From assembly GCA_022843605.1 (NCBI GenBank), contig JALHNI010000028.1, forward strand, positions 1 to 54,419: a stretch of DNA of 54,419 nt, read 5' to 3'. Positions 1 to 8,120 of the stretch are shown here, piece after piece. The DNA is from Bryobacter sp. Lineage in GTDB: Bacteria > Acidobacteriota > Terriglobia > Bryobacterales > Bryobacteraceae. The stretch's first letter is position 1, and each line of letters opens with the position of its first letter. Under the pieces are notes generated by a model that was given only the letters and a program-made list of their open reading frames with translations, did no database searches and was not told the origin of the DNA. The translations under genes and the position numbers were made by a program.

Positions 1-449
1 ATTTCTACCGGCTGCGCCCCTACGAGCACGGTGAAAGCGCCAGGCGCGTCGACTGGAAATCTACCGCGCACACCGGGTCACTTCAGGTGCGGGAGTTTAC
101 CCAGACCCAGGAGCCGCTGGTCCAGTTGACGCTTGATTTGGAGCGCAACGGCCCCGACTTCGATGACTGGTTCGAAAACGCCGTTGAGGGCTGTGCCTAC
201 CTCGCCTGGAGCCTGAATCAACGGGGCGCGAACATCCGTTTGCGCACTCAACGTGTGGATTTGCGCACTCCGGAGGACGGCGACGTTTATACTATCCTCA
301 GGTATCTGGCGCTCGTGGAGCCCCTCGCTCCCGGATCTCCCGATGCTGGCCAGGCCCACTCCACCGATGATGCACCACCTCTTGAAGTCACTTTTCGCCG
401 GGACAATCCTGTCCACGCTAACGCTGCTGGCACAAACACCGCCGCCTGA
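1..449 (+). CDS. DUF58 domain protein, C-terminal part (5' end outside window)
   Basis: The reading frame is open from base 3 to the TGA at 447-449, so this is the end of a gene starting left of the window. The first visible residues read FYRLRPYEHGESARRVDWK, then a TG-LQVREF stretch. This matches the DUF58 core, whose hallmark is an R-x-Y-x-x-G-D-x-x-R-x-(I/V)-D-W-K motif followed by L-x-V-(R/K)-E-(F/Y). DUF58 proteins usually sit beside MoxR AAA+ ATPases and VWA-domain membrane proteins, and are thought to act in envelope or metalloprotein maturation; those partners would lie outside the window. The last 83 bases overlap the proposed signal-peptide region of the TonB receptor in another frame, so the two are probably co-transcribed. 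Family call is fairly sure; role is inferred. Confidence 0.8.
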   Translation, partial: FYRLRPYEHGESARRVDWKSTAHTGSLQVREFTQTQEPLVQLTLDLERNGPDFDDWFENAVEGCAYLAWSLNQRGANIRLRTQRVDLRTPEDGDVYTILRYLALVEPLAPGSPDAGQAHSTDDAPPLEVTFRRDNPVHANAAGTNTAA

Positions 450-2280
450 ACCTGAACGGGTGAAGACGGAGATCACCGTCCTGGGCAGCGTGAAGGCGGA
501 GGCGCCGGCGTCGATGACGATTCTCGGAGCCCCGGAGGTCCAGGCCATTCCAGGCGTCAACCTGGATGACCGGCTACGCCAAGTGCCGGGATTTTCGCTT
601 TTCCGCCGTTCCTCCGGACTGACGGCCAACCCGACCACGCAGGGGATCTCGCTACGCGGACTCGGCTCCACCGGAGCCAGCCGCACCCTCGTCCTGTGGG
701 ACGGTGTGCCGTTGAACGACCCGTTTGGCGGCTGGGTCTATTGGACCCGCGTCGCGCCGGAATCGGTAAACCAGATTGAGGTGACGCGCGGCGCCAGTAC
801 CTCCGTCTTCGGTGACCGCGCCATGTCCGGTTCCATCGCGCTCTTTTCCAAGCCTATCGATGCCCGCCACTACTATGCCGGCATTGAAGGTGGCAATCGC
901 GGGCAGGTGATGCCCTCGGCCGGATACTGGGACCGGATTGGCAACTGGGGCTTTGGCGCTCAGGCACGTGCCTTCCGCTTCGATGGCTACTACATCGTCC
1001 CGGACACGATTCGCGGCCGCATTGATACGCCCGCCAATGTTGAGTTCGTCACCGGCGATACGCGGGTCGACTATACGCGCGGCGCTCATCGCATCGGCAT
1101 GAAGTTCGACGTCCTTGCCGAGAACCGGGCGAACGGCACGGTGATTCAGACGAATTCCACCTCCATTGGTAGCCTCGCCGGAAACTACTCCCGGGAGTGG
1201 AGCCGTGATTCCCTGGCCGTTACCGGCTTTTACATGCGGCAGGAGTATCGCGCTGGATTCTCGGCCATCGGAGCCGGCCGCAACGTCGAAACTCTCACCT
1301 TCCGGCAGAGCGTGCCCGCGGAAGCCGGCGGCGGCTCGGTGGTCTTCCGGCACACTTCGTCCGCTTTTCAGGGTGTCTTTGGCGCGGACATGAATCGCGT
1401 CAACGGCGTCAGTTACGACTTTCTCAATCCCACGGGCCTGCGCACCGGCGGCGGCACGATCAACCAGCGTGGCTTCTTCGGCCAAACCGATTTCCGTTAC
1501 AAGGATCTACGGCTCTTTGCGGGTGCGCGTGAACAGCTTACTGGCCTTTCGAATCGAAGTCAGTTTTTCTCGCCAAGCGCGGGTTTTACTTACGGGCGCG
1601 GGCAATGGCGGACGCGAGGCTCCGTTTATCGGGCGCTGCGTTCTCCCACCTTGAATGAGCTGTATCGCGAATTCCGAGCGGGCAACGCGGTTACCCGGGC
1701 GAACGAGGGGCTGCGACCGGAAACCGTGTTTAGCGCGGAGGTCGGCGCTGACTGGGTGGGCGAACGCTCCCGAGCCGGTCTCACGTTTTTCCGTACCGAC
1801 TTGAGCGAGATCATCACCAACGTCACCCTGAGTTCTACGCCCGCGTTGATCACCCGCCAGCGCCAGAACGCCGGATCGGCGTTGAGCCGCGGCATCGAAC
1901 TCGACCTTCGCCACCAGTTCGGCGCTTTTCGGTGGGACGGCTCCTACCTTTTCGTCGATTCGCGCTTCTCCACGGGGCTTCTTCTGCCGCAAGTGGCAAA
2001 GCACCAGGGCTCCAGCCAGTTAACCTGGAATTGGCGCCGAACGTCAGCCACGGCCAGTATCCGTTCGGCGTCGCTGCAGTTTGAGGACGACCGTAACACT
2101 CAACTACTGCCCGGCTACGCCGCCGTCCAAGGTGTCCTGCGCCAGCAGGTCAATAATCAGTTGGCCGTGCACTTGGCGGTCGAAAACGTTCTTGATCGCA
2201 TCTACCTAACCGGCTTTACGCCGGCCGCCCAAATCGGTCCGCCGCGTTTGTGGCGTGTGGGCTTGCGTTGGGAAAAATAG
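367..2280 (+). CDS. TonB-dependent receptor (BtuB/siderophore type)
   Basis: Outer-membrane beta-barrel receptor of about 637 residues. The frame is open further upstream, but ATG 367 (or 370) gives a good signal peptide (hydrophobic LLKSLFAGTILSTLTLLA, cleavage near AQT), so it is preferred over starts around 253 that would lengthen it with non-signal sequence. A short TEITVLG segment after the signal is TonB-box-like. The plug domain is clear: DDRLRQVPGF, then SLRGLGSTGASRTLVLWDG, then VNQIEVTRGAS-FGDRAMSGSI. The rest is barrel-type sequence with a C-terminal VENVLDRIY and a terminal aromatic strand (WRVGLRWEK). The ligand cannot be told. The gene overlaps the upstream DUF58 gene by 83 bases. 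No riboswitch space exists upstream because that region is coding. Confidence 0.85.
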   Translation: MMHHLLKSLFAGTILSTLTLLAQTPPPEPERVKTEITVLGSVKAEAPASMTILGAPEVQAIPGVNLDDRLRQVPGFSLFRRSSGLTANPTTQGISLRGLGSTGASRTLVLWDGVPLNDPFGGWVYWTRVAPESVNQIEVTRGASTSVFGDRAMSGSIALFSKPIDARHYYAGIEGGNRGQVMPSAGYWDRIGNWGFGAQARAFRFDGYYIVPDTIRGRIDTPANVEFVTGDTRVDYTRGAHRIGMKFDVLAENRANGTVIQTNSTSIGSLAGNYSREWSRDSLAVTGFYMRQEYRAGFSAIGAGRNVETLTFRQSVPAEAGGGSVVFRHTSSAFQGVFGADMNRVNGVSYDFLNPTGLRTGGGTINQRGFFGQTDFRYKDLRLFAGAREQLTGLSNRSQFFSPSAGFTYGRGQWRTRGSVYRALRSPTLNELYREFRAGNAVTRANEGLRPETVFSAEVGADWVGERSRAGLTFFRTDLSEIITNVTLSSTPALITRQRQNAGSALSRGIELDLRHQFGAFRWDGSYLFVDSRFSTGLLLPQVAKHQGSSQLTWNWRRTSATASIRSASLQFEDDRNTQLLPGYAAVQGVLRQQVNNQLAVHLAVENVLDRIYLTGFTPAAQIGPPRLWRVGLRWEK

Positions 2281-2308
2281 GTCACGGACTACACTAAGAG
2301 AGAGAACC

Positions 2309-3271
2309 ATGTCAGAACTTCGCAAACTTGGAAATAGCGACCTCAACCTCACCGCCATTGGCGTGGGTGCCTGGGCCATTGGCGGCGGCGGCTGGGCCTT
2401 TGCCTGGGGCGCGCAGGACGACAACGATTCCGTGGCCGCCATTCAAGCCATGATTAACGGCGGCGTCAACTGGATTGACACCGCGCCGGTCTACGGCTTC
2501 GGCCATTCCGAAGAAGTGGTGGGCCGGGCCATCCAAGGCCTGAGCCAGAAGCCATACATTTTCACTAAGTGCGCACGGCGCTGGAATGACAAGGGCGAGA
2601 TCGTCAAGGTGATCAAGCATGACTCCGTGATCGAGGAGTGCGAGAACAGCCTGAAGCGCCTCGGCGTCGACGTCATCGACCTCTATCAGATGCACTGGCC
2701 GGAACCCGACGAAGATATCGAAGAGGGCTGGGGCGCCATGGCCGAACTGCAGAAGCAAGGCAAAGTGCGCTGGATCGGCGTTTCGAACTACAGCGTGGCG
2801 CAACTCAAACGTGCGCAAGCGATCGCGCCGATTACCTCGTTGCAACCGCCCTATTCGATGATCTCGCCGGAGATTGCCAGCGAGATTCTGCCGTATTGCC
2901 ATAGCCAGAACATCGGCACCCTGGTTTATTCGCCGATGAAGGCCGGTCTGCTCACCGGTGCGATGACCAAGGAACGGGCCGAGAACCTTCCCGCTGACGA
3001 CTGGCGTCGTCGTAACCCGGCCTTCCAGGAACCGAACCTATCTCGGAACCTCGAACTCGTGGAAGTATTGCGCGGGATTGCGGACTCGCACGGACGTACT
3101 CCGGGCGAAGTGGCCGTGGCCTGGACGCTGCACAATCCGGCGGTGTCCGCGGCTATTGTGGGCGTGCGCAGCGCCAAGCAAGTGGATGGCGTCATCGGGG
3201 CGCTCGACTTCCGGTTGTCCGATCAGGAATACTCGCTCATTGAGCAGTATCGAATGACGAACGGCTTCTGA
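2309..3271 (+). CDS. Aldo/keto reductase
   Basis: About 320 residues, the usual length for the NAD(P)H-dependent aldo/keto reductase (AKR) superfamily, a cytoplasmic TIM-barrel fold. The catalytic tetrad can be read: Asp and Tyr in WIDTAPVYGFGHSE, Lys in FTKC, and His in YQMHWPEPD. The C-terminal cofactor region is represented by AAIVGVRSAKQVDG. ATG 2309 starts the typical MSELRKLGNSDL opening, whereas the longer frame from 2255 reads into the end of the receptor gene. The stop overlaps the start of the downstream amidohydrolase (TGATG at 3269-3273), which indicates translational coupling. Substrate is unknown. The neighbour suggests, but does not show, a role in catabolism of modified amino acids or sugars. 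Confidence 0.9.
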   Translation: MSELRKLGNSDLNLTAIGVGAWAIGGGGWAFAWGAQDDNDSVAAIQAMINGGVNWIDTAPVYGFGHSEEVVGRAIQGLSQKPYIFTKCARRWNDKGEIVKVIKHDSVIEECENSLKRLGVDVIDLYQMHWPEPDEDIEEGWGAMAELQKQGKVRWIGVSNYSVAQLKRAQAIAPITSLQPPYSMISPEIASEILPYCHSQNIGTLVYSPMKAGLLTGAMTKERAENLPADDWRRRNPAFQEPNLSRNLELVEVLRGIADSHGRTPGEVAVAWTLHNPAVSAAIVGVRSAKQVDGVIGALDFRLSDQEYSLIEQYRMTNGF

Positions 3272-4821
3272 TGCTTTCTTCGTTGTTGCTGTTGGCGCTG
3301 TCGGCCGATTTCGACCTGGTGATTCGCAATGCCCGCGTCGTGGATGGCACGGGCAACCCTTGGTATCGCGCCGATGTCGGTGTGAAAGAGGGCCGTGTTG
3401 CGGCGATCGGAGCGCTGGCGGCGAAGTCCGCTATGCGGACGGTGGACGCCGCGGGCAAGGTGCTTGCCCCTGGCTTTATTGACGTCCACACGCACGTCGA
3501 GGGCGGCATCGATAACAACCCTCGCGCCGATAACTTTCTCCGCGACGGCGTCACGACGGTCATCACCGGCAATTGCGGTAGTTCCGAACTCGACTTATCG
3601 GTCTGGTTCAAGAAACTCGATCAGGCCGGACTCGCCGTTAATGTCGCATCGCTGATCGGCCACAACACCGTACGCATTTCCGTGATGGGCCGCGGCAAAG
3701 AGGTTGCGTCGCCGGAGCAACTGAGCCGCATGGAAGGACTGATGCGGAAAGCGATGAGCGACGGCGCCGTCGGCTTTTCTACGGGCCTGGAGTATGTGCC
3801 CGGCACCTACGGCGATCCGTCGGAGATCGTTCGCCTGGCGAAGGTGGTCGCCGGTTTCCAGGGTGTCTATTCATCACATATGCGCGACGAAGGCGCGCGC
3901 GTGCTTGACGCGATGAACGAGATCATCAACGTCGGTCGGGAGTCCGGCATTCGCGTCCAGATTTCGCACTTGAAGCAGGATACGAAGAAGCATTGGGGCG
4001 CCAGCGGGAAGATGATCTCCTTGCTAGACACGAGCCGCGCCGCTGGCATCGACGTTACCGTCGATCAATATCCTTACACGCGGTCCAGCACCAGCCTCAG
4101 CATTCGCGTGCCGGCTTGGGCGCAGGCCGGTGGACGTACCGCGCTGGCCGAAAGAATTCGGGCACCGCAGACTCGCGCCCAGATTAAGCGTGAAATGCTC
4201 GAAATGTTGCGGGGCCGGGGACTGACTGATTACTCCTACGCGACCATCGCCAGTTACTCTGCGCACAAGGACTGGGAAGGCAAGACCATCACTGAAGTGA
4301 ACCGCCTCCGCGGTGGCGCCGCCAACGCGGAAGCCGAGGCGGACACCGTCCTCGATATCCTCGTCGAAGCCGATCCGTCGATGGTTTATCACGTGATGAG
4401 CGACGACGATGTCGATCGAATCCTCCGCTACCCCTTTACGGCGGTCGCGAGCGACGGAGGCGTCCGCGAACTCGGGTCCGGGAATCCCCATCCGCGCAGT
4501 TATGGCACTAATGCTCGCGTCCTGGGCACGTACGTTCGCGAGCGCGGCGTAATTCCGCTCGAAGATGCCATCCGCCGCATGACTTCGCTACCCGCGCGTA
4601 CTTTTGGCTTCCGGGATCGAGGCCTTCTGCAGGCGGGCATGGCTGCCGACCTGGTCCTGTTCGATCCGACGCGTATCAAAGATCTCTCCACTTTCGCGGC
4701 TCCGCACGCCTATAGCGAGGGCTTCGAACTCATTCTGGTGAATGGCGTTCCCGTGCTCGAACGCGATCAACTCACCAATCAGCGGCCTGGCCGCACTCTT
4801 CGTCATCACGTCTCCGAATGA
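3271..4821 (+). CDS. N-acyl-D-amino-acid deacylase family amidohydrolase
   Basis: A 516-residue metal-dependent hydrolase of the amidohydrolase superfamily, closest in motif pattern to D-aminoacylase, which releases D-amino acids from N-acyl-D-amino acids. Visible motifs in order: DLVIRNARVVDGTG (N-terminal beta-sandwich), FIDVHTHVEGG (metal-binding HxH), ITGNCGSSE (the Cys that bridges metal in D-aminoacylases), YSSHMRDEG, QISHLK, and VASDGGVRELGSG (catalytic Asp). A short hydrophobic N-terminus (MLSSLLLLALSADF) could be a signal peptide, so the enzyme may be periplasmic. It starts inside the stop codon of the aldo/keto reductase and ends with ATGA overlap (4818-4821) into the ABC-F gene. 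A related family member lies at 44719-46146. Exact substrate is inferred. Confidence 0.85.
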   Translation: MLSSLLLLALSADFDLVIRNARVVDGTGNPWYRADVGVKEGRVAAIGALAAKSAMRTVDAAGKVLAPGFIDVHTHVEGGIDNNPRADNFLRDGVTTVITGNCGSSELDLSVWFKKLDQAGLAVNVASLIGHNTVRISVMGRGKEVASPEQLSRMEGLMRKAMSDGAVGFSTGLEYVPGTYGDPSEIVRLAKVVAGFQGVYSSHMRDEGARVLDAMNEIINVGRESGIRVQISHLKQDTKKHWGASGKMISLLDTSRAAGIDVTVDQYPYTRSSTSLSIRVPAWAQAGGRTALAERIRAPQTRAQIKREMLEMLRGRGLTDYSYATIASYSAHKDWEGKTITEVNRLRGGAANAEAEADTVLDILVEADPSMVYHVMSDDDVDRILRYPFTAVASDGGVRELGSGNPHPRSYGTNARVLGTYVRERGVIPLEDAIRRMTSLPARTFGFRDRGLLQAGMAADLVLFDPTRIKDLSTFAAPHAYSEGFELILVNGVPVLERDQLTNQRPGRTLRHHVSE

Positions 4822-6731
4822 TTCAATTACAAAACGCCGGCAAGCGCTACGCGCACAAAGTTCTTTTCGAAAGCCTCGACTGGATGATCACCTCCCAGGA
4901 CCGTATCGGCCTGGTGGGCGCCAACGGCACCGGCAAATCCACGCTGCTAAAGATTATTGGCGGCCTCGAAACGCTCGATCAGGGTGAACTGAACTTACAA
5001 AAGGGTATCCGCATCGGCTATCTGCCGCAGGACGGCCTTTCGATGACCGGCCGCACGGTTTTCGAAGAATGCATGTCCGTGTTTGACAAGTTGCGCGATC
5101 TCGAACAAGAGCAGGAGCAGTTACTGCACCGCATGTCCGACGTCGATCCCATGAGCGCGGAGTATGCCGAAATCGCCGAGCGCTTCGAAAGCATCGATAG
5201 CATCTTTCGCCACTCTGGCGGATATTCTCTTGATTCGCAGGTGGGCGCGGTGCTCACCGGCCTGGGCTTCAGCAAAGAGGATTGGTCCCGCCGCACCGAG
5301 GAGTTCTCAGGCGGCTGGCAAATGCGCATCGCGCTCGGCAAGTTACTTCTCGAGAAGCCGAATATTCTCTTGCTCGACGAACCGACCAATCACCTGGACC
5401 TTGAGGCCCGAAACTGGCTCGAAGAGTATCTGGGAAATTACCCGAATGCCTTCGTCCTGATTTCGCACGATCGCTTCTTCCTGGACGCCACGATCAAGCG
5501 CATCGCGGAGATCTGGAATAAGCGCGTGACGATCTATGTCGGCAATTACTCGAAGTACACCACGCTTAAAGAGGAACGCCTGATTCAGTTGAAGGCGGCC
5601 TACCGGAACCAGAAAGAGCGGATCGAGCAGCTAGAATCCTTCATCAACCGCTTCCGTGCCCAGGCGACCAAGGCCAAGCAGGTGCAGAGCCGCATCAAGG
5701 AACTCGAGAAGATCGAGCGAATTGAGATTCCCGACGAAGAGCAGGCGATTCACTTCTCCTTCCCACAGCCTAAATCCAGCGGCCGGGTGGTGGTGGAGGT
5801 GAAAGATGTCGCCAAACGTTATGGCGAAAAGTCGGTCTTCTCTGGTGCGCGGTTCAACATCGAACGCGGCGACCGCATCGCGTTGGTCGGAGTGAATGGG
5901 GCGGGGAAGTCGACGATGATCCGGCTGCTGTCGGGCGTTGAAGAGCCGTCCGAAGGCACGCTCACCTTCGGTCACAATGTCGAAGTGGACTACTTTGCGC
6001 AGGATCAATACAAGGCGCTCAACCCGGAGTCGCGCTTGCTCGACGACTTACAGGAGGCCGCCCCGCGCAAGACGATGACCGAGCTTCGGTCGTTGTTGGG
6101 CTGTTTTCTTTTCTCCGAGGACGACGTCTTCAAACGGATCCAGGTGCTCTCCGGTGGTGAACGCAACCGCTATGCGCTCGCCAAGATGCTGCTTCAACCG
6201 TCGAACTTCATTCTTCTCGACGAACCGACGAATCACCTTGACATGCGCGCCAAGGACGTCTTGCTTGAGTCGTTGCGCGAGTATACCGGCACTGTCGTCT
6301 TCGTCTCTCACGATCGTTACTTCATTGACCAGTTGGCCACCAGCGTCATTGAGATCGGCGGTGGCGAGGTGGTCGTGTTTCCGGGTAACTACGAGGATTA
6401 TCTCTGGCGTAAGCAACGCGACTCGAGCGTGGCAACGGCGGTGCCGGTTGCCGAGACCGTCTTTGCTCCCGCCGTCGGCGTCGCCGTGGAGAACAAGGCG
6501 CGGCTCAACCCGCAGGCCCTCAAGAAGCTGGAGAATCGAGCGTCCTCTTTGGAGCAGAAGATCGGCGCGCTTGAAGATGAGATCGCTGATTTCGAACGCC
6601 AACTGGCCAATTTCGTCAGCGTGGAAGAGACGCAGCGCATCAGCAATGAACTCAAAGCGCGCCGCGAAAAGCTCGCTCCACTTGAGGCAGAATGGGCCGA
6701 CCTAGCCGAATCAATCGAAGCGTCGCGTTGA
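4818..6731 (+). CDS. ABC-F family ATPase (Uup/EttA-like)
   Basis: A soluble ABC-F protein of 637 residues with two nucleotide-binding domains and no membrane segment. Both halves carry Walker A (GANGTGKST and GVNGAGKST), signature (FSGGWQMR and LSGGERNR) and Walker B with the following NHLD (LLLDEPTNHLD in each half). The linker (about residues 240-310; YRNQKERIEQLESF, RIKELEKIERIEIP) is the P-site tRNA interaction motif region typical of the family. The last 90 residues form a coiled coil (LEQKIGALEDEIADFERQL), as in Uup. ABC-F proteins act on the ribosome in translation or antibiotic protection, not in transport. The ATGA overlap with the deacylase gene implies co-transcription, though a functional link is not obvious. 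Confidence 0.9.
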   Translation: MIQLQNAGKRYAHKVLFESLDWMITSQDRIGLVGANGTGKSTLLKIIGGLETLDQGELNLQKGIRIGYLPQDGLSMTGRTVFEECMSVFDKLRDLEQEQEQLLHRMSDVDPMSAEYAEIAERFESIDSIFRHSGGYSLDSQVGAVLTGLGFSKEDWSRRTEEFSGGWQMRIALGKLLLEKPNILLLDEPTNHLDLEARNWLEEYLGNYPNAFVLISHDRFFLDATIKRIAEIWNKRVTIYVGNYSKYTTLKEERLIQLKAAYRNQKERIEQLESFINRFRAQATKAKQVQSRIKELEKIERIEIPDEEQAIHFSFPQPKSSGRVVVEVKDVAKRYGEKSVFSGARFNIERGDRIALVGVNGAGKSTMIRLLSGVEEPSEGTLTFGHNVEVDYFAQDQYKALNPESRLLDDLQEAAPRKTMTELRSLLGCFLFSEDDVFKRIQVLSGGERNRYALAKMLLQPSNFILLDEPTNHLDMRAKDVLLESLREYTGTVVFVSHDRYFIDQLATSVIEIGGGEVVVFPGNYEDYLWRKQRDSSVATAVPVAETVFAPAVGVAVENKARLNPQALKKLENRASSLEQKIGALEDEIADFERQLANFVSVEETQRISNELKARREKLAPLEAEWADLAESIEASR

Positions 6732-6738
6732 CGCGGAA

Positions 6739-8103
6739 TTACGCCAGAATTCCCTTAACGACCTCGCCGCTGATCCCCGTCAGCCGTACGTCGAGCCCCT
6801 GATACTTCACTGTGAGGCGCAAATGGTTTATGCCGAGTAAGTGCAACATAGTGGCGTGGAAGTCATGGACGCTCACCGGTTGGTCCACTGCCTCGTAACC
6901 TAACTCGTCGGTGGCGCCGTAAGTAATCCCCGGCTTGATGCCGCCTCCGGCGAGCAGATAGCTGAAACCCTTGATGTGGTGATCGCGCCCGTCGCCACCT
7001 TGGGACATCGGTGTGCGGCCGAACTCACCGCCCCAAACGACGAGTGTGTCGTCGAGCATGCCGCGTTGCTTCAGATCGCTGATCAGGGCGGCCGTGGCTT
7101 GGTCCACCTCGGCGGCCTTGAGCTCTACGCCCTTCTTCAAGCCGCCATGATGGTCCCAATCCCGATGATAGAGCTGAATGAAACGAACGCCGCGCTCGGC
7201 CAGTCGCCGGGCAAGCAGGCAGTTCGAGGCAAACGATCCGTCGCCGGGCTTGGCTCCGTAGGCTTCCATCACGCTGGCCGGTTCGCTGCCGAAATCCATC
7301 AAGCCGGGCACACTTGTTTGCATGCGATACGCCATCTCGTATTGTGCGATGCGAGTCTGCACTTCAGGGTCACCCAGGGCCTGTTGTTCCAGCCGCTGCA
7401 GCGCCGTGATGGCGTGAATTGAATCCTGCTGCATCCGGGCATTGATGCCCGGCGGATTCTCGAGATAGAGCACCGGATCGCCGATCGATTGAAACTTAAC
7501 GCCCTGATACTTCGAAGGCAGCATTCCGGCCGACCATTGGCGCGCTGCGATCGGCTGCGCCTGCCCCCCTTTGCCGTTCGAGACAAGCACGACGAAACCC
7601 GGTAAGTCCGCCGACTCCGTCCCCAGCCCGTAGACCGACCATGAGCCCATCGACGGACGCCCCGCGAGAATCGAACCCGTGTTCATCAGGGTATGTGCAG
7701 GATCGTGATTGATCTGTTCTGTCCACATCGAACGAATCAGGCATGCATCGTCCATGATGCTGCCCATCTTGGGGAGCAGGGAAGAGATTTCGGTGCCGGA
7801 CTTGCCGTAACGCTGAAACGGATGCTGCGGCCCGAAGCACAGCAGGGCCTTGCCTTGTAACTGCGCAATCTGCTGGCCCTTGGTGAAACTCTCCGGCATG
7901 CCTTGGCCGTGCATCGCGGCGAGCTTAGGCTTGTGGTCAAAGACCTCCAGGTGCGATGGCCCGCCAGCCTGGTAGAGAAAGATCACGCGCTTGGCCTTGG
8001 CTTTGTGGTGCGCAGTATTGGTAGCCAGCAGCGATTGCAGCGCGGTCAGTCCGAAGCCGGCGGCGGTCCGGCCGAGAAAGGCGCGACGGTGGAGTGGAGT
8101 CAT
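6739..8103 (-). CDS. DUF1501 domain protein, Tat-exported
   Basis: About 454 residues. The N-terminus MTPLHRRAFLGRTAAGFGLTAL has a twin-arginine motif, so the protein is probably exported folded by Tat. Body motifs fit DUF1501, an alkaline-phosphatase/sulfatase-superfamily fold: FLYQAGGPSHLEVFDHKP, INHDPAHTLMNTGS, GGEFGRTP, GRDHH and FSYLLAGGGIKPG. ATG 8103 is preferred over GTG 8106 because AAGGA lies seven bases before it. It lies 17 bases downstream of the DUF1549/1553 gene on the same strand, the pairing that is abundant in Planctomycetes and Solibacter-type Acidobacteriota. The function of the pair is not established; a role in degrading complex or sulfated polysaccharide has been suggested. 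It converges with the ABC-F gene with only seven bases between stops. Confidence 0.9.
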   Translation of the reverse strand: MTPLHRRAFLGRTAAGFGLTALQSLLATNTAHHKAKAKRVIFLYQAGGPSHLEVFDHKPKLAAMHGQGMPESFTKGQQIAQLQGKALLCFGPQHPFQRYGKSGTEISSLLPKMGSIMDDACLIRSMWTEQINHDPAHTLMNTGSILAGRPSMGSWSVYGLGTESADLPGFVVLVSNGKGGQAQPIAARQWSAGMLPSKYQGVKFQSIGDPVLYLENPPGINARMQQDSIHAITALQRLEQQALGDPEVQTRIAQYEMAYRMQTSVPGLMDFGSEPASVMEAYGAKPGDGSFASNCLLARRLAERGVRFIQLYHRDWDHHGGLKKGVELKAAEVDQATAALISDLKQRGMLDDTLVVWGGEFGRTPMSQGGDGRDHHIKGFSYLLAGGGIKPGITYGATDELGYEAVDQPVSVHDFHATMLHLLGINHLRLTVKYQGLDVRLTGISGEVVKGILA

Positions 8104-8110
8104 CACTAAT

Positions 8111-8115
8111 TCCTT
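8111..8115 (-). promoter_or_regulatory. Ribosome binding site of the DUF1501 gene
   Basis: AAGGA on the minus strand, seven bases before ATG 8103 and only four before the alternative GTG 8106. The spacing decides for the ATG. Confidence 0.6.
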
Positions 8116-8120
8116 GTCAG

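Noticed and set aside
367..450. Cobalamin riboswitch before the TonB receptor
   Set aside because: The upstream region is DUF58 coding sequence; no B12-box was noticed.
652..1485. Long open frame on the minus strand inside the TonB receptor gene
   Set aside because: It is antisense to a clear plug-and-barrel gene, has no family motif, and arises from high GC content.
6735..6753. Short inverted repeat GGAATT/AATTCC between convergent stops
   Set aside because: Six base pairs, AT-rich, no T-run; too weak to call a terminator.
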